DNA of 64,000 nucleotides. Origin: Bradysia coprophila. Lineage: Eukaryota; Arthropoda; Insecta; Diptera; Sciaridae. The notes under the pieces were generated by a model. It was not told the DNA's origin. It was given only the letters and a program-made list of their open reading frames with translations, and searched no databases. The stretch covers positions 10,799,739 through 10,863,738 of the forward strand of contig NC_050735.1 in the NCBI RefSeq assembly GCF_014529535.1, written 5' to 3'. The translations under genes were made by a program, and so were the position numbers. Shown here piece by piece: positions 1-12,500 of this stretch; the stretch's first letter is position 1; every line of letters begins with the position of its first letter.

Positions 1-1123
1 TCAGTTTTATTGGATCGAAGCAACATATTTAATTTGAATTTTAATAAAAGTTACCGAATTTCCTTCCATTTTAAGTTTCGAAGTTCGGCATACTAAAGTG
101 TAAATACAATTTAGGAAAGTTTAATATAATTTATTTAATTGTGTGAACGTTTGTGTTCGTTTGTATTTACTTCAAACGTCAAATTGCGACTTTTAAAACA
201 CTCCGATAACATTTTATTTACTTTCGAAGGTTCTTTTCTTGAGAAAAAAGTAAGAAAAATCAGCATTGGCGAAGTTTGACATACTGCAACGACCACAAAA
301 CATTTTTTGGCAAATTTTCCTTCTTTGTATTTAAGTTTAGACATCTGTAGATTAGTTTAAGCCACATTCCGAACTTGTTTGTAGATGTTAGTCAATGGTT
401 TGCAGTCGATTTATGAGTCGCAGAACGGAATCGACGAAATTTAAAAAATTATTGTTGCGGCTATGAATGAATTATTTTTCTCTTCCATAAAATTCATTGA
501 CGGACTCACTGAGCTGTTTCTGAGGTCAGGGATCTTAATATAAGCTAAAAAAGATTGAAAACCTACCACAGATGCCTCAAAAAAACGAATTTTGAAAATT
601 TTACTATGGGGAGATCAGCAGACCTGGAGTGAAGGAAACCTGTTTTATAGTCCTTAGGGGTCCCTTCATCCATATCAAGACTCATTTTTTGGGTACCCAA
701 AAATAAAACTTTATTTCGGTTGAGGGGAACCGTGATTTTCATGTAAAACAGAGTACTTTCTGCAGCTGACCACTATGATCATTTTTGCTTGAAGTGCGTT
801 GGCTATATCAGAAATTCTGATTTTTTCTGCAAAACCCCCGTCTCTGTTTTGAAGCTCAAATAAATTTTTGCAGAGTTTCTTTTGAATTTGGCAACAACGT
901 GTCAAGCCAATTCGAAACCGGTCCAGCTGTCAACTGACAATACATGACCAAATTCCTTAATCTGTCGTAGCAGTCTATTTTTTTCAAAGTCACGTACCCA
1001 TCGTGTTCAAATCAATCTGGCATTGTCCTTCATCATATCAGTCTATTTCTTTCCCATCGTGTGAACTTCGATCTTTCGTGTTCAAGTCTGGAAGTTTTCC
1101 TACAATCTTGAACGGAATTGAAA
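1..1123. other. Non-coding left flank upstream of the F-box gene
   Basis: AT-rich DNA with no open frame that resembles a protein; the short frames here are low-complexity or start at non-ATG codons. The last 200 bases should hold the promoter and 5' UTR of the F-box gene that starts at 1124. I could not identify a TATA box or initiator with confidence. Confidence 0.5.
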
Positions 1124-2482
1124 ATGTGCGACGAACAAATAATGGACGAGAATTTCGGAACGCATCTGCAATTAAACGATTTGCCTTCAGAGTTGTACGA
1201 TGAGATTTTCAAGTATCTTCAAATGGACGATTTGGCAAACATGTCTCTCACGTGCAAAATGTATAAAGCATTAACGGAGAGCTTTTTCAGTCGATTCTTT
1301 CGGAGCGAAGTAATACACATCTTCTCGAGAAAAACCGTTAGAATAGGCCAGAGATACCAGATCCGCTTTCGTCAGTGTATTCGATCCGTTGAGGTCGATT
1401 TTGAAACTGTGGATTCAGTCAACGCGACGTTTTTATTCATTCGAAATAATTGTGCGTCGGATTTGCGATCGTTGGTGCTGTATTCATACGAAAATAAGAG
1501 CGGAGTGGAAGATATTCATGTGGACATCATCTTGGATCAGATTAAAAATGTGGAAATTTTATTGGTTAAAGATGTGTGCCCCGGCTACCTAATGAAACAT
1601 TGCAAGAAAATTCACACGTTAGGAATTTCAGCTGATGACATAGATGCAGATCGGAACGATTGGTTCAGAAATTGCAATCCCAAATTAGAGACTGTGATGT
1701 TGTCCTATTGTCTGCGTGATGCAGGTTCATTCACAAATTTCCTTCGAGTTAATCCCCAATTGAGTGCAATCGTTTTGAAGAATAATGACTTGGGTATCGA
1801 CAGTCTCTGTTCGGCAGAAATCACATTGGATTATGCGGCTGTGCAACTGACCGATCAAAGCTCACCTTTATTGGATTTGGCCAAGCTCAATCGAAGATCA
1901 ATGAAATCATTGGATTTATTGTTATCGAATGAACACTACATTTATCCCTCATTCGACTTGGTGGCTGTACAGGCAGCATTCGACTTGGAGGTAGCTGATG
2001 GTCTACATTTCGTAGCTACTCGAGAAAATTCACACATTTTCGAAACTATAGGAATTAAACGGCACATTAAACGTTTATGTATTGAATTCGACAACGACGA
2101 ACTGACGGTAAATATTTCCGAAAGAATTGTCAGCGCTTTCCCAAACTTACAATGCTTATGGATTTATCGTGGATTTTCTGAAAGAAATTCCATCACTGAA
2201 TTGATATTGCCAATCGTCAGCTTCGCAAAGAACATAAAGGCGATTTTTTTCGTCTCGTCTAAATGTGACCGTATATCAAAACGTGACGCAGTCAAACTGA
2301 ACACAGCTCGCTCAAAAACGACGAATGCTTCAAAGGTCAAGATAATTACCGATGGCTCTGTTTCATCGAAGCTCAGTTTAGTCGAAATCAACCGCTGCCA
2401 ACGTCGGAACGTTTTCTGTCCTTTATGTCATGAGTCGGTGATCGATTGGGAATTACTGAATTATGTCTCTGAAGCATTCTAA
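1124..2482 (+). CDS. F-box protein, single exon, 452 aa
   Basis: An uninterrupted frame starts at ATG 1124 and ends at TAA 2480-2482; an in-frame TTG lies two codons upstream, but ATG is the natural start. Residues about 16-56 form an F-box: LNDLPSELYDEIFKYL followed by a D-x-L-A-N-M-S-L-T-C-K core. F-box domains bind SKP1 and tether substrates to SCF ubiquitin ligases, so the likely role is a substrate receptor. The rest is leucine-rich with repeated short hydrophobic strand-like segments, as in the degenerate LRR-like regions of many insect F-box proteins, but I cannot assign canonical LRRs. Near the C terminus there is one C-P-L-C-H motif, too little for a zinc finger. The gene has no introns, unlike its neighbours, which fits a fast-evolving or retro-derived family member. 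Substrate unknown and specific orthology not recognised. Confidence 0.85.
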   Translation: MCDEQIMDENFGTHLQLNDLPSELYDEIFKYLQMDDLANMSLTCKMYKALTESFFSRFFRSEVIHIFSRKTVRIGQRYQIRFRQCIRSVEVDFETVDSVNATFLFIRNNCASDLRSLVLYSYENKSGVEDIHVDIILDQIKNVEILLVKDVCPGYLMKHCKKIHTLGISADDIDADRNDWFRNCNPKLETVMLSYCLRDAGSFTNFLRVNPQLSAIVLKNNDLGIDSLCSAEITLDYAAVQLTDQSSPLLDLAKLNRRSMKSLDLLLSNEHYIYPSFDLVAVQAAFDLEVADGLHFVATRENSHIFETIGIKRHIKRLCIEFDNDELTVNISERIVSAFPNLQCLWIYRGFSERNSITELILPIVSFAKNIKAIFFVSSKCDRISKRDAVKLNTARSKTTNASKVKIITDGSVSSKLSLVEINRCQRRNVFCPLCHESVIDWELLNYVSEAF

Positions 2483-5459
2483 TGAAGTGAGATGAACATT
2501 TACGATGAACTGGATATTCATTTAATTAAGCTAAACATATCTGATGTTACATTTAATAGTGAATTAAAATTATTTAACATCATTATGGTCAATTTGTCTC
2601 TTATTTCCAAGCGAAACTCACTAAAAACTTGAAGAACTCTAAGAAAATTATTTCAGCGAATCCATAGATCTAACCAAGACAGAGTAAATACCATTAGGGA
2701 GTACTTGATTTGACTCGAATTAGCCAATCCAAAACTCTCCAAATCAATTATTTCTCTCTTCCATCTCTTCTTTATGATGGATAAGTACTAAACCGATTCT
2801 GTGTCAAAAAAACGTCCAACTTTGTCCTACTTGTTCTACTGTTAAGCGCAGGACACTTGTCCTTGTTATTTTGCGTCGCTATGAGAATGGGTCAACCGTT
2901 GGGGTTGTCTTTGTTAGTTTAGTGATTCAACGTATTCACACATTTCGTGTGAATAGCACGCAAAACTGTTGGACCTACACTCACTTTCCAAGAATGAGAA
3001 GTAGAGTATAAGTCACAGTGACAGAGTTGTTCTGTAAAAACGGACCCCTCTTTGGCTCAACGCTGGCCATGCTATTCACTTGGATAGTGTTAAATTTCGT
3101 AAAATATTTCTTGTTCCCATCATTCTGAATATTAGTTATGAAAGCCTTAAAATTGGTATTTGTCTTAAGTCAAGACTGAGTAAAAGTAAAATTACGTAAT
3201 TATGTCGGGCGTCATACAGAATGAGTCCTAAAATAAACAGGAAACACCTGTAAAAAAAACGCCAAAGGGTGAGGAGTAGACAAACGTAGAATAGGTATTT
3301 GTTCGTCGAGGAAAAAAATTAAAAATTTCATTTCAAATGTGTTGTTAGTGACGAAAGTGTTTCAAGTCGATAGTCACACGAGAAAGTAAAATTTCCACCT
3401 TTTATCAAGGTCAACGCAGCGTTTTTCGCCACAAAGGCTTCCGAAGTTACAGCTGGGCTGTAAGGCTGTCGAAGGGACAAAATTACAAATTTTTTTCGGA
3501 ATTTGGTCGCAAAGCAAGGTTTGCATGAAAAGTTGATTTAAAGATCATTCACTTGTAGCCTTTCCTTCGTTCGGGATAAAACTTTCGAAATTTCTTAAAA
3601 TCCACTGTCCGTAAATAACTGTTGCCCCCAAAAGAAAATCCTCTCCTAATAACATCCTCAAATTCGTTGAAAATTCACAAACAATATTCTTAAAATTTTA
3701 AGAAAATCATTGAAGATCAAAGTAAAATGCTTGAAAATCCTATGAAGCCGACACAAAAATCCTTGACGGTAAAATCTCAGAAAATCAATTGAGAATATTT
3801 TAAGTAGAAACTGACAATATCTGCCCCTCGTCGAATAGAGTCAATTGAAGCAAAAGACAATGGAATGAAAAACAAACTTTTTTTTAAATTATAAATATCG
3901 GATTTTTGTTTGTTTTTATTTATAATACAATTCCACAAAATGGATTTACCTTAAAAATATTAACACTATTTCAATAGATTTTTGATACAGTATGTACAAA
4001 GTTATGACAATAACATCTACGACACTGAACTTTTACAGTAAATTGATTTTTTGTAATTTTTTTTTTGTTTTTTAATTTAATGTTTAAATTTTCAAGTTAT
4101 TGTTTTAATTCATTTTAGTGTTTAAAACATATAATTTAACATGAGATAGATTAAGGGTTTCTTGTTTGTAATTTCACTTAATAATGATTTCATGTTTTCC
4201 TTATTTCTTTCTCTCTTTTTTGTAGTTTCGATAAATTTCTTTTCCCCTTTTTACCGTTGGATTGATGCTTTGTGATTTTTCTTTATACTTAGAATTTTGC
4301 ATATTTTCATAAAAATTTAAAGTTCCCTCTTCCGGCTATGATAAACGTTTTGTTATTACTTCTGTATTCAATGAATTACAAAATGATGGAAGATCATTTC
4401 TTTTAAAACTATTTGTTTGTTAGGCTATGTAATGTACGGTGTCATGTAAAATAAAACCTTCAATTTACCAGAAAAGAAACACAATCCAAAATAAATAAAT
4501 TAGGGAATCAACAGAGTATCCTTGCTATACCAAGTTCATGTCGGCTCTAGATGTTGTGGGGAGTGATCAACGGTACACTAAAAAAATCCAAATTAAGGCA
4601 AACTGAGCAAGATCCATTGTTAACCATTGAGGAACCCTTGACAAATGTTTTAAAAAAGGAATCTAACGCAAAGAGATGGTCTCAGTTTTGGTTTGAAGTC
4701 ACTTTACCCCATACACTATGTAGCCTTTAAATAGGTCAAGTGTATTCTATTCAATGTAAATTTCAAACAAATTACACCTTCCTGCATTGTATCCGACATT
4801 CAACATTCGTCCAACGTGAGAATCAACGACTCGCAAGAAGAATAGAGTTACTATTCTGTTGATATACCATTGAGACCTATTTTTTTTAGTAAAGCAATGA
4901 TTTAGAATAAGAGAATATCTAAACTCTGAGACGACGAGTAAGTGTTTTATATATAATCTTTTACCCGTATTCTGAATCTAACTTTGGACTTTGTCAAGAG
5001 TTATATTAGTTTTGGATAAATGGGTGAAATGCACAGAGGAGAGGGCATTAATTCCATAATAAATAGACTCCCGGATGAGAATAAAAGTCTCAATAGTTCG
5101 AAATCCGCTAACACGCCTAAAAACACAATAAAATTGAGGCTACGGTTATCATATTCTAATCAGACTTTCATTTTACACTAGAGCTATTACACTGATCATT
5201 CCAACAATCTTCACCGCCATAAATTCGGCATAACGAGTTCACTGATTGTTTCTCTGATTAAATGAGAACAAAATTGAAGAAAAAAAAAATTATTGCCGTT
5301 GGACAAAAATACGAAATTGTCGCTGATATATTTGTTGTATGTAATATTAATGTGTGGAAGCGTGATGTTCATCAACAAAAATAAGTTTAACAAAAAATAA
5401 GAAATTTCTCTTTTAAAATATTCACTTTCGGAATGACTTTTAGCGTTCAGTATGGTTGC

Positions 5460-6730
5460 GATTTATTTTTATTATTAGAAAAAAAAAAAACAAAATGTTT
5501 GCAGCCACAATTTGACTTTGAGTTTAAAAAATTGTTTTTCTTTTTACTTAATTTATTTAAATTTAAATTTATTTATTTATTTTTTTAATTCTTGCGTTGA
5601 TGATACAGACATCCGAATTAGATTTTTGTTAATAATTTTTATTCTCCTCTTAGTACAATAATTTTTTTTTATAAAAAAAAGAAGAAGAAGGAAATAATTT
5701 GTTTTTAAAACAATTCTCCTTTCTCTTGAATATTTTTTACTTTCAACTTTAAAACCACTCTATCACTTAAGTATTTTAATTTTTTTTCTTTAATATATTT
5801 TGGGATAAATCTATATGTGTTAAAGTGTCTATTTCCATTTTTTTTTAAATTTTTTATTTCTTTTGTTTTATTACTATTGGCAAATTTGTACGCCATGTGG
5901 TTGTTGTTTTCATTTATTTTGTTACCGATAATTTTTTTTGTTATATATATATAGAAATCTAGAGATATTCCATTATGCACACATTTCATTTAGTTTTCTT
6001 AAGTTCATCATTACATAATTGTTGCTATAATATTATTTTTTTGTTTTATTAAATTTCTTTGTTTTTATTAAATGATTTCCTATTTTATTGTTTACTTTAA
6101 TTATTTTATTTCTTTACCTTTTTTTTGTTACTTTTGTAATTTTTTTTGTACAAATATTGAGTATTTTCCTCATACTTCGCTCAACTTCCCATAATTTTTA
6201 CTTTTTTTTTTGTTTAATCTACATTTTTCTTTATTTATTTTTAATAATTTGCTTCTTTTTATTTATATTATTACTATAGTTTTCATTTCTTTGTTTTTCA
6301 TTTTATTAAATTAATTTCTTTATATGCGTTTTTAAAAATACTTCCCTAAAATGTAAAATTTGATTTTAATTTGAATCTTTTTTTTCATTATTTAATACAT
6401 TTACATTTTACATTCAGTTTTCTTTTTAATTTAACAAAATATAATTTAAGTTTTTTTAAGAGAAACATTTTCCATATAAAAAAAAATTATAAAAAAATAA
6501 AAATCTTCGTCACTTTCTTCCGCGTCTACTACTTCATTTCCATTTTATATTTCCATAATATTGCAAATCGATTTTAAAACAAACAAAAAAGAAACTTTCT
6601 CTCCCTTCTATTTAAAAGTTGAAAAATGATGTCCAGAACAAAAAATATATTCAATTTAGTTAAGAGTTATCCTCGTAATGTTTAAAGCTTTTAAAATATT
6701 GTTTTTGTTATAAAATGCAAAGTTTTGTTT
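5460..6730. other. Strand-asymmetric T-rich tract
   Basis: For roughly 1.3 kb the plus strand is dominated by T, with many runs of T and few G or C, interrupted by short A runs. It does not code. On the minus strand it would read as an A-rich transcript. It could be a diverged low-complexity expansion or part of an unannotated non-coding transcript; the sequence alone does not say. Confidence 0.6.
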
Positions 6731-6748
6731 ATTCGTTTTTTTTTATTT

Positions 6749-6820
6749 GCGCGAGTAGTAACTTACATTTGTAAGAAATAAAGAGCGCGAGTAGTAACTT
6801 ACATTTGTAAGAAATAAAGA
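6749..6820. repeat. Two-copy 36-bp tandem duplication
   Basis: The unit beginning GCGCGAGTAGTAAC occurs at 6749 and again at 6785 without mismatch. Within each unit TTACATTTGTAA is an imperfect palindrome. It looks like a recent local slippage or duplication event next to the T-rich tract. Confidence 0.9.
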
Positions 6821-8108
6821 AATGTGTCCCTTAATCGCACGAACTTTCTTTCGATTAGTGAACGGGAGACTGTAGAGTGTGATGGATATTCCAACTAAAT
6901 CGTGACACTTGTAACGATACAATAATTTGAATGAAGGTGGAAATTATGATTGTCACAAGGTTTTTTTTAGAATTTCGAATAATGTTACAGAATTTATCGA
7001 ATGATTGCAGTGATAGGGGACTTATTTCGTAGAAATAAGCTAGCAGTTTCATACTAAGGAGCTTAAATAATCATTTGACAATTTTATACGTAAGTAGTTC
7101 AATGGAAATCAAAAAGGAGAAATGAACCTCCAGCGTCCACCTACGCTTTGCTTGATGCAAAATCAAAATCTAAACGATAGGTCATCAAGAACTTGAATAA
7201 ATCTGGATATTTTGCCTTTTTGTAAGATGGACATACACTTTCTTTTTACAGACGAATATATTCGGGATATTTTTCAGTTGTCAAAGTTTTAACCGTCAAA
7301 TATGAGAATAATGTCAAAGTACGAATGATTTATTTGAGAGAATAAGCGCGAGATAGTGCATGTGTGGTCAGATAATATGGTTACATCCTTCAGTATTTGA
7401 CATTGTTCACTTAAAACATTGAAAAAACGAAACACACTGTACCGAGACTGAGTGCCCACATAAATATCAGTTCCTCGCAAGGCAACAGTTTCAAATTTCT
7501 ACAATAGTTTTCCTATAGTAAAAAAACATGTTTAATGACTACCACCATTGAACGCTATGAACAACGGAAGTAGCCTTAATGTATATCTTAGCCGTCAAAC
7601 ATCCTGAATCGGATTTGGTGCCAAAATGGAGGAATTTCAGCCCAAATAAAGAGTGCAACCGAAAAATAAAGTTTTCGTTGATATAACGTTGGAGGGAGTG
7701 TGACAATTCAAATTTTTATATTTTCAACTTCTCAGGCACGACAGGCTCAACCGCTCAACACAGCTTGTATTTTTCAATTGCATTCGTCATTTGGCTTTAA
7801 TATTTTCATTTCGACACCAATTTGGATTTTATAGGAAGTGTAATGTCTGAAACCTGCAGACCAGAGCCTATTTTTAGGGGCTTAATTCTTAAAAATTCAA
7901 TAAAATTCATCAAAATTCTATTGAAAAAATTCCTCAATTTCGAAAATAGTCCCTTTGACCCGGATGGACCTGCTATGCTAAGACAAGTCGTAGAACAAAA
8001 AGTTTTCGTATCGGATTTCATTTAACAATATTTTAACCCTTAAGACTGAGTGACTGATATTCCTGAGGGCTTACGGTTGTAAAGGCATCTTGATTTTTGG
8101 AAAATTTG

Positions 8109-8497
8109 AATCCACGCCATTAGTCGTATAAATTTATACGTCAGAGAGAGCTTTTTTCTCCTTTGTTACGATCTGTCAGTTTTTCTATTTTGCGATTTAG
8201 TATGGAAATGAAAACTAAAATTGAGATATCTTTGCTGTTTTGGAATCGATTGACATTAACAAAATAATAAAATATAAAAAAATATTTTCACACAATCTGT
8301 TAATGCCAATGGATTTCAAACACATTTTAAAGCATTTTGGTCCAAAAAATATGAAAAACCACTTAAAACAACAAAGATATCTCAATTTTAGTTTTCATTT
8401 CCATACTAAATCGCAAAATAGAAAAACTGACAGATCGTAACAAAGGAGAAAAAAGCTCTCTCTGACGTATAAATTTATACGACTAATGGCGTGGATT
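8109..8497. repeat. Large inverted repeat (MITE-like hairpin), arms about 132 bp
   Basis: The left arm 8109-8240 and right arm about 8366-8497 are near-perfect reverse complements around a loop of about 125 bp. Each arm carries the 16-bp palindrome CGTATAAATTTATACG. Such fold-back structure without coding capacity is typical of non-autonomous DNA transposons. I could not define a target-site duplication. Confidence 0.85.
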
Positions 8498-8919
8498 TAG
8501 TTGAAACAGAAAAATGATAGATGACAGGTGTGACTGCTGCCACGAAAATGCAACATTATTCGCTATCAATCGAAATACAGAAACTCTCATGTGAGGTTGA
8601 CAATCAGAGCCGTATGGACAATGTATTGTTACGACATTTTCCTAAACTTAAAACAGCAAAGATATCTCAATTTTAGTTTTCATTTCCATACTAAATCGCA
8701 AAACTGACAGATCGTAACAAAGGAGAAAAAGCTCTCTCTGACGTATAAATTTATACGACTAATGGCGTGGATTTAGTTGAAACAGAAAAATGATAGATGA
8801 CAGGTGTGACGGCTGCCACGAAAATGCAACATTATTCGCTATCAATCGAAATACAGAAACTCTCATGTGAGGTTGACAGTCAGAGCCGTATGGACAATGT
8901 ATTGTTACGACATTTTACT
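8361..8919. repeat. 285-bp direct repeat duplicating the hairpin's right arm
   Basis: The segment starting ACTTAAAAC at 8361 recurs at 8646, and the similarity runs through a shared tail ending in GTTACGACATTTT. The second copy lacks 8 bases near 8700 and one A near 8726, with a few substitutions (for example GACTGC to GACGGC). The right arm of the fold-back therefore exists twice, which suggests tandem duplication after insertion. Confidence 0.9.
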
Positions 8920-9526
8920 ATTAAACGATGACCTTAAGTAAGTTTACAATAATAGTTCGGGTGATCTTTTCACAAATTCTATTTGCATAAGACTTTTTTC
9001 GGCGAGACATAATACGTTTTGATTAGAAGTATTGATTCTCAACTAACTCATTGCACTAATGTCAAACGGTAAGGGATGTTCGTTACGTAATTTTGATTCA
9101 CATATTCTTTAGATAAATTTCGCGGATTTGTCGGTTTGAAATTTTAAAATGAAAATAAAATCAAAAAAATAAATATCTAAAAGTCAAAAATATTAGCGTG
9201 TCCTCTCTTGCCCGGAATACGGACGCGAACTCGCCACCTTTAACGTAACAACTTGGAACAGTTTTTTTTTTGTCAACATAACTTAATGCACGATAAAACA
9301 AGTGGAAATTATTTACACGAAACGAAACGAAAAAATAAATTTGAAAAGAAAATAAATAAATAAATATTTTAATATCTACGCTGACGTTTTATAGAGACCA
9401 CACACATAATCCATATTCACAAATCACAACAAATGTTTAGCTGTCTCCAGCTACACTCTTCTTTTTCGTTATTTAATGTAATGTTAACTAAATGTATGAA
9501 ACTTGCCTGTCGTATTTACAAAACTA

Positions 9527-12500
9527 TCATCTAACCTCGCATTCCTTGCCCAGCGGAAGTGGCTGACATCCCTGCAAATTAGTTCCGCTCTGTTGGCCAT
9601 CTGTCGGTGCCAATTCACCCGAAGGATGTTCCGTTTTATCGTCACTATTTTTGGAATTGCTGGCAACTGGATCCGGCAATGCGTTACTGCGGTTAGGTCC
9701 GACTGCTTGCTTTTGGTCGTCACTGCTTAACGATTCCTTGTTATCCACAACGTTATCCGTTCTGCTATTCCCGTCGCCCTCATTCAATTTACTATTTTCG
9801 CTATTTTGTTTATCACTTGAACTGTCATTTGCCTGGTTGTTGTTAGCCGCTGTACCAGTATCGTCGTTCGGTAATTTCTTTTTCTTTTCATTACCAGTGG
9901 CACCACTTTTATCACTTTCACTGGCCATCACATACCCTGCACCATCCGATTTTCGAGCGATTTTCAATCGAATCGGTGTGATTATCCTATCGTCCGACGT
10001 GCTCGCACTGTTATTCAATTTCTTACCGTCCACATCTTCTTCGCTACGATCGTCCGTTTTCCGTTTACCAATTCGAATGATTAATTTTTGCGAATTGTGC
10101 GACACATCGCTGCTGATGATTTCGGCATTGTGCTTTTTTCGCTTCTTCTCTTTCCGGCTCTCCCGGTCACCTTTCGACGATTTTGATTTTTTGGGTTTCA
10201 CCACCTTTTCGGCCTGGTCAAATTCGCCCATTATTTGTTTGCGATAGCTCATGCTTTCGCGCTTCAAATCCTCCAACGAGGGTATGGGTAAACTAGCCAA
10301 TCGTTTCTTCGGTGGTCGCACTTCCATTACTGTGTCCATGGAGCCGATTTTGATTTTCAGCGTCGGTGTTAGTTGGGCCTGCTTCGTCCGTGTCATTCGT
10401 TTATCCGCTGGTAAATGATTCGAGGCATTACTGCTGGCGTTGGAGCAAACACTTCGCCGTCGTTCAGGCATTTCAATTTCGTATGGATTGTCTAACAGTC
10501 TCAACTCACGGCTCATGCTAGCTTTACGCTTTTTCATATCGATGACCGCGTAGTCTTTGTAGTCATCTTTGGTCGGTATCGATGACATTGAGTCAACAGC
10601 TTTCGGTATGCCAACGGAACGAGATGCTTGGGTGGATAATGTGAGTGGCGGTTGATGGTCGGTCGGTTTAACAGAGTAGCCAACATCGTCGTTGTTCATA
10701 TCCTGCGTCCAATACTGACGTAGCAACTCTTTCTTCCGCATTCTACGAAGATTTGACCCTGGCGTTCCAGTTATTGCAATTTGGGAAATCGCCAAACTTG
10801 GAGCAGACAGTAGAGGAGGAATTTGATCTAAATTCGCGTTCGGCTGTAAACTCGACGTGTAATTGTCAGGATTTGCATGTGGTCCCTTGATTTTCAATTT
10901 AAATAGCGACACCTGTGACCTACGATATGTATCAGGCTCAATAGGCGGTATTTCCTCCGGCGCTTCGATTACTGGTGTGGACGATTCTAAAGCGGGTGTT
11001 GCGTCAGGTGTTTTAGCTTTACTGTTACTTGCCTTTAATGCAGACTGTAATTCTTCTTCCATTTCCAAATCAATTTCTTGTAATGTTTGATCAGCCGTAC
11101 CGGACGCAAACGCTCCAAGCAAACTATTGTTAAACGCTTCCGTGTTGGTGTTATCAAACGTGGAATTGTACGTCCGCATGTCAACTGGGGCAAGTAGTGC
11201 TGCCGGCGATACTCCATGAATTGACGCAACAGGCGACAGATGCGATTGAGCAATGGATGAAATACTGTCTCGACGAATCGGTGACGGTGGTCGTAGATCT
11301 CTCATGTCGGAATGGAATGGTGCACGGGGCTTGTGAGCATTTGAACTTGAAAATTTTGGCGACTGTGACGGTTCACGACTTCTGAACGTTAACATTGTTT
11401 CTTGTCGATGTTCGATAGACTTTTTGCGATCGCGCATTGCTTTCAAATTTTCAAAGTTTTCGCTATGAAGATCCTCGTCGAAATCGAGATCATAAACTGT
11501 GCCAGACAAATCGGTCTGAATGTTCGTTACATTTTCGAATTCTTGCAGCACTGGAATCGGTACATTATTTGCCGCTTTGCCTCGTCCTCGACCTCTCGAA
11601 CGTCCGCCTCTTACAGTTCCAGTAGCACTTCTTGGACCACGACCACGTGCTTTAGTTGCCGAAGCTTCGGTTGCAGCAGCTGCTTTGCCTTTGCCACCAC
11701 TACTTTGATTTTGCAGCTGTTGCTGGCGCAGCAGGTCAGGATTACGTGGGGATTTGCCGGGTGATTTACTCGGTGATTTAGCCAACTGTTGCTGTATGTT
11801 TTGGGCTGCCTGTTGTGCGACGAATCGTGTCGAACGTTTCAGAGGCAACGTTTTCAATTCACTCTCATTGTACGGCACTTTAACACTGGCAGTTGGCGTA
11901 TTGTTGATGTTTTCCCGGTTATGCAGGGGAAGTTGTGGTTGTTGTGCATCGCTTTGATTCGTTGATTCAATCAGATGAGTTTTGTTGGACTCTGTAGGAA
12001 CATTGTGATGTGATTGACTGGCATCGGTGTGTGATGTAGTCACTGACAACTGGGGCGTATGTGCTATTGCTGGAGACACAATAGCTGCAGTTAATGCCAT
12101 ATTGTGTGATGATGATGTAAATGCAGCACCGCACGGATTCGATGGATACGTCACTGAGCTATTTATCGAAGGTGTAATCAAACCGTCCTTGTTGAGCGCT
12201 GTGGACATTTGCGAATGGACAGATGATGCTCGAGGTATTTGATTCGTAACAGCCGAAGAGAATGATTGATGATATGAAGTCGGTGGAAACAATGCTGTAC
12301 CAGGCGACGGAAATGGCATCTGAATATTCAGACCAAGCGGGGGGAACAGTGATACAGGCCCGTTGTAGTGGTTTGAATTGTTCAAATTGTTCAGATGAAG
12401 GTGTTGACTCTGTTCATGGGACTGTTTCTGGTAGTGCAGCGAAGAAAATGAATGAACGTCCGTTGCAGTACTGGAAGAACGATCGTTCAGATCACTTGGC

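Larger units (their letters stand above)
2483..9526. other. Intergenic region between the F-box gene and rno
   Basis: No convincing gene on either strand. It contains the F-box 3' flank, a long strand-asymmetric T-rich stretch (about 5460-6730), a 36-bp tandem duplication (6749-6820) and a large hairpin plus direct repeat (8109-8919). The last few hundred bases should carry the 3' UTR of the minus-strand rno gene; a variant poly(A) hexamer ATTAAA (minus strand) lies at 9472-9477. Frames such as the Lys/Asn-rich one at 5705-5989 are products of base composition. Confidence 0.6.

Noticed and set aside
5705..5989. A Lys/Asn-rich 94-codon minus-strand frame.
   Set aside because: Its composition follows the T-rich tract; no domain, splice context or similarity to known proteins.
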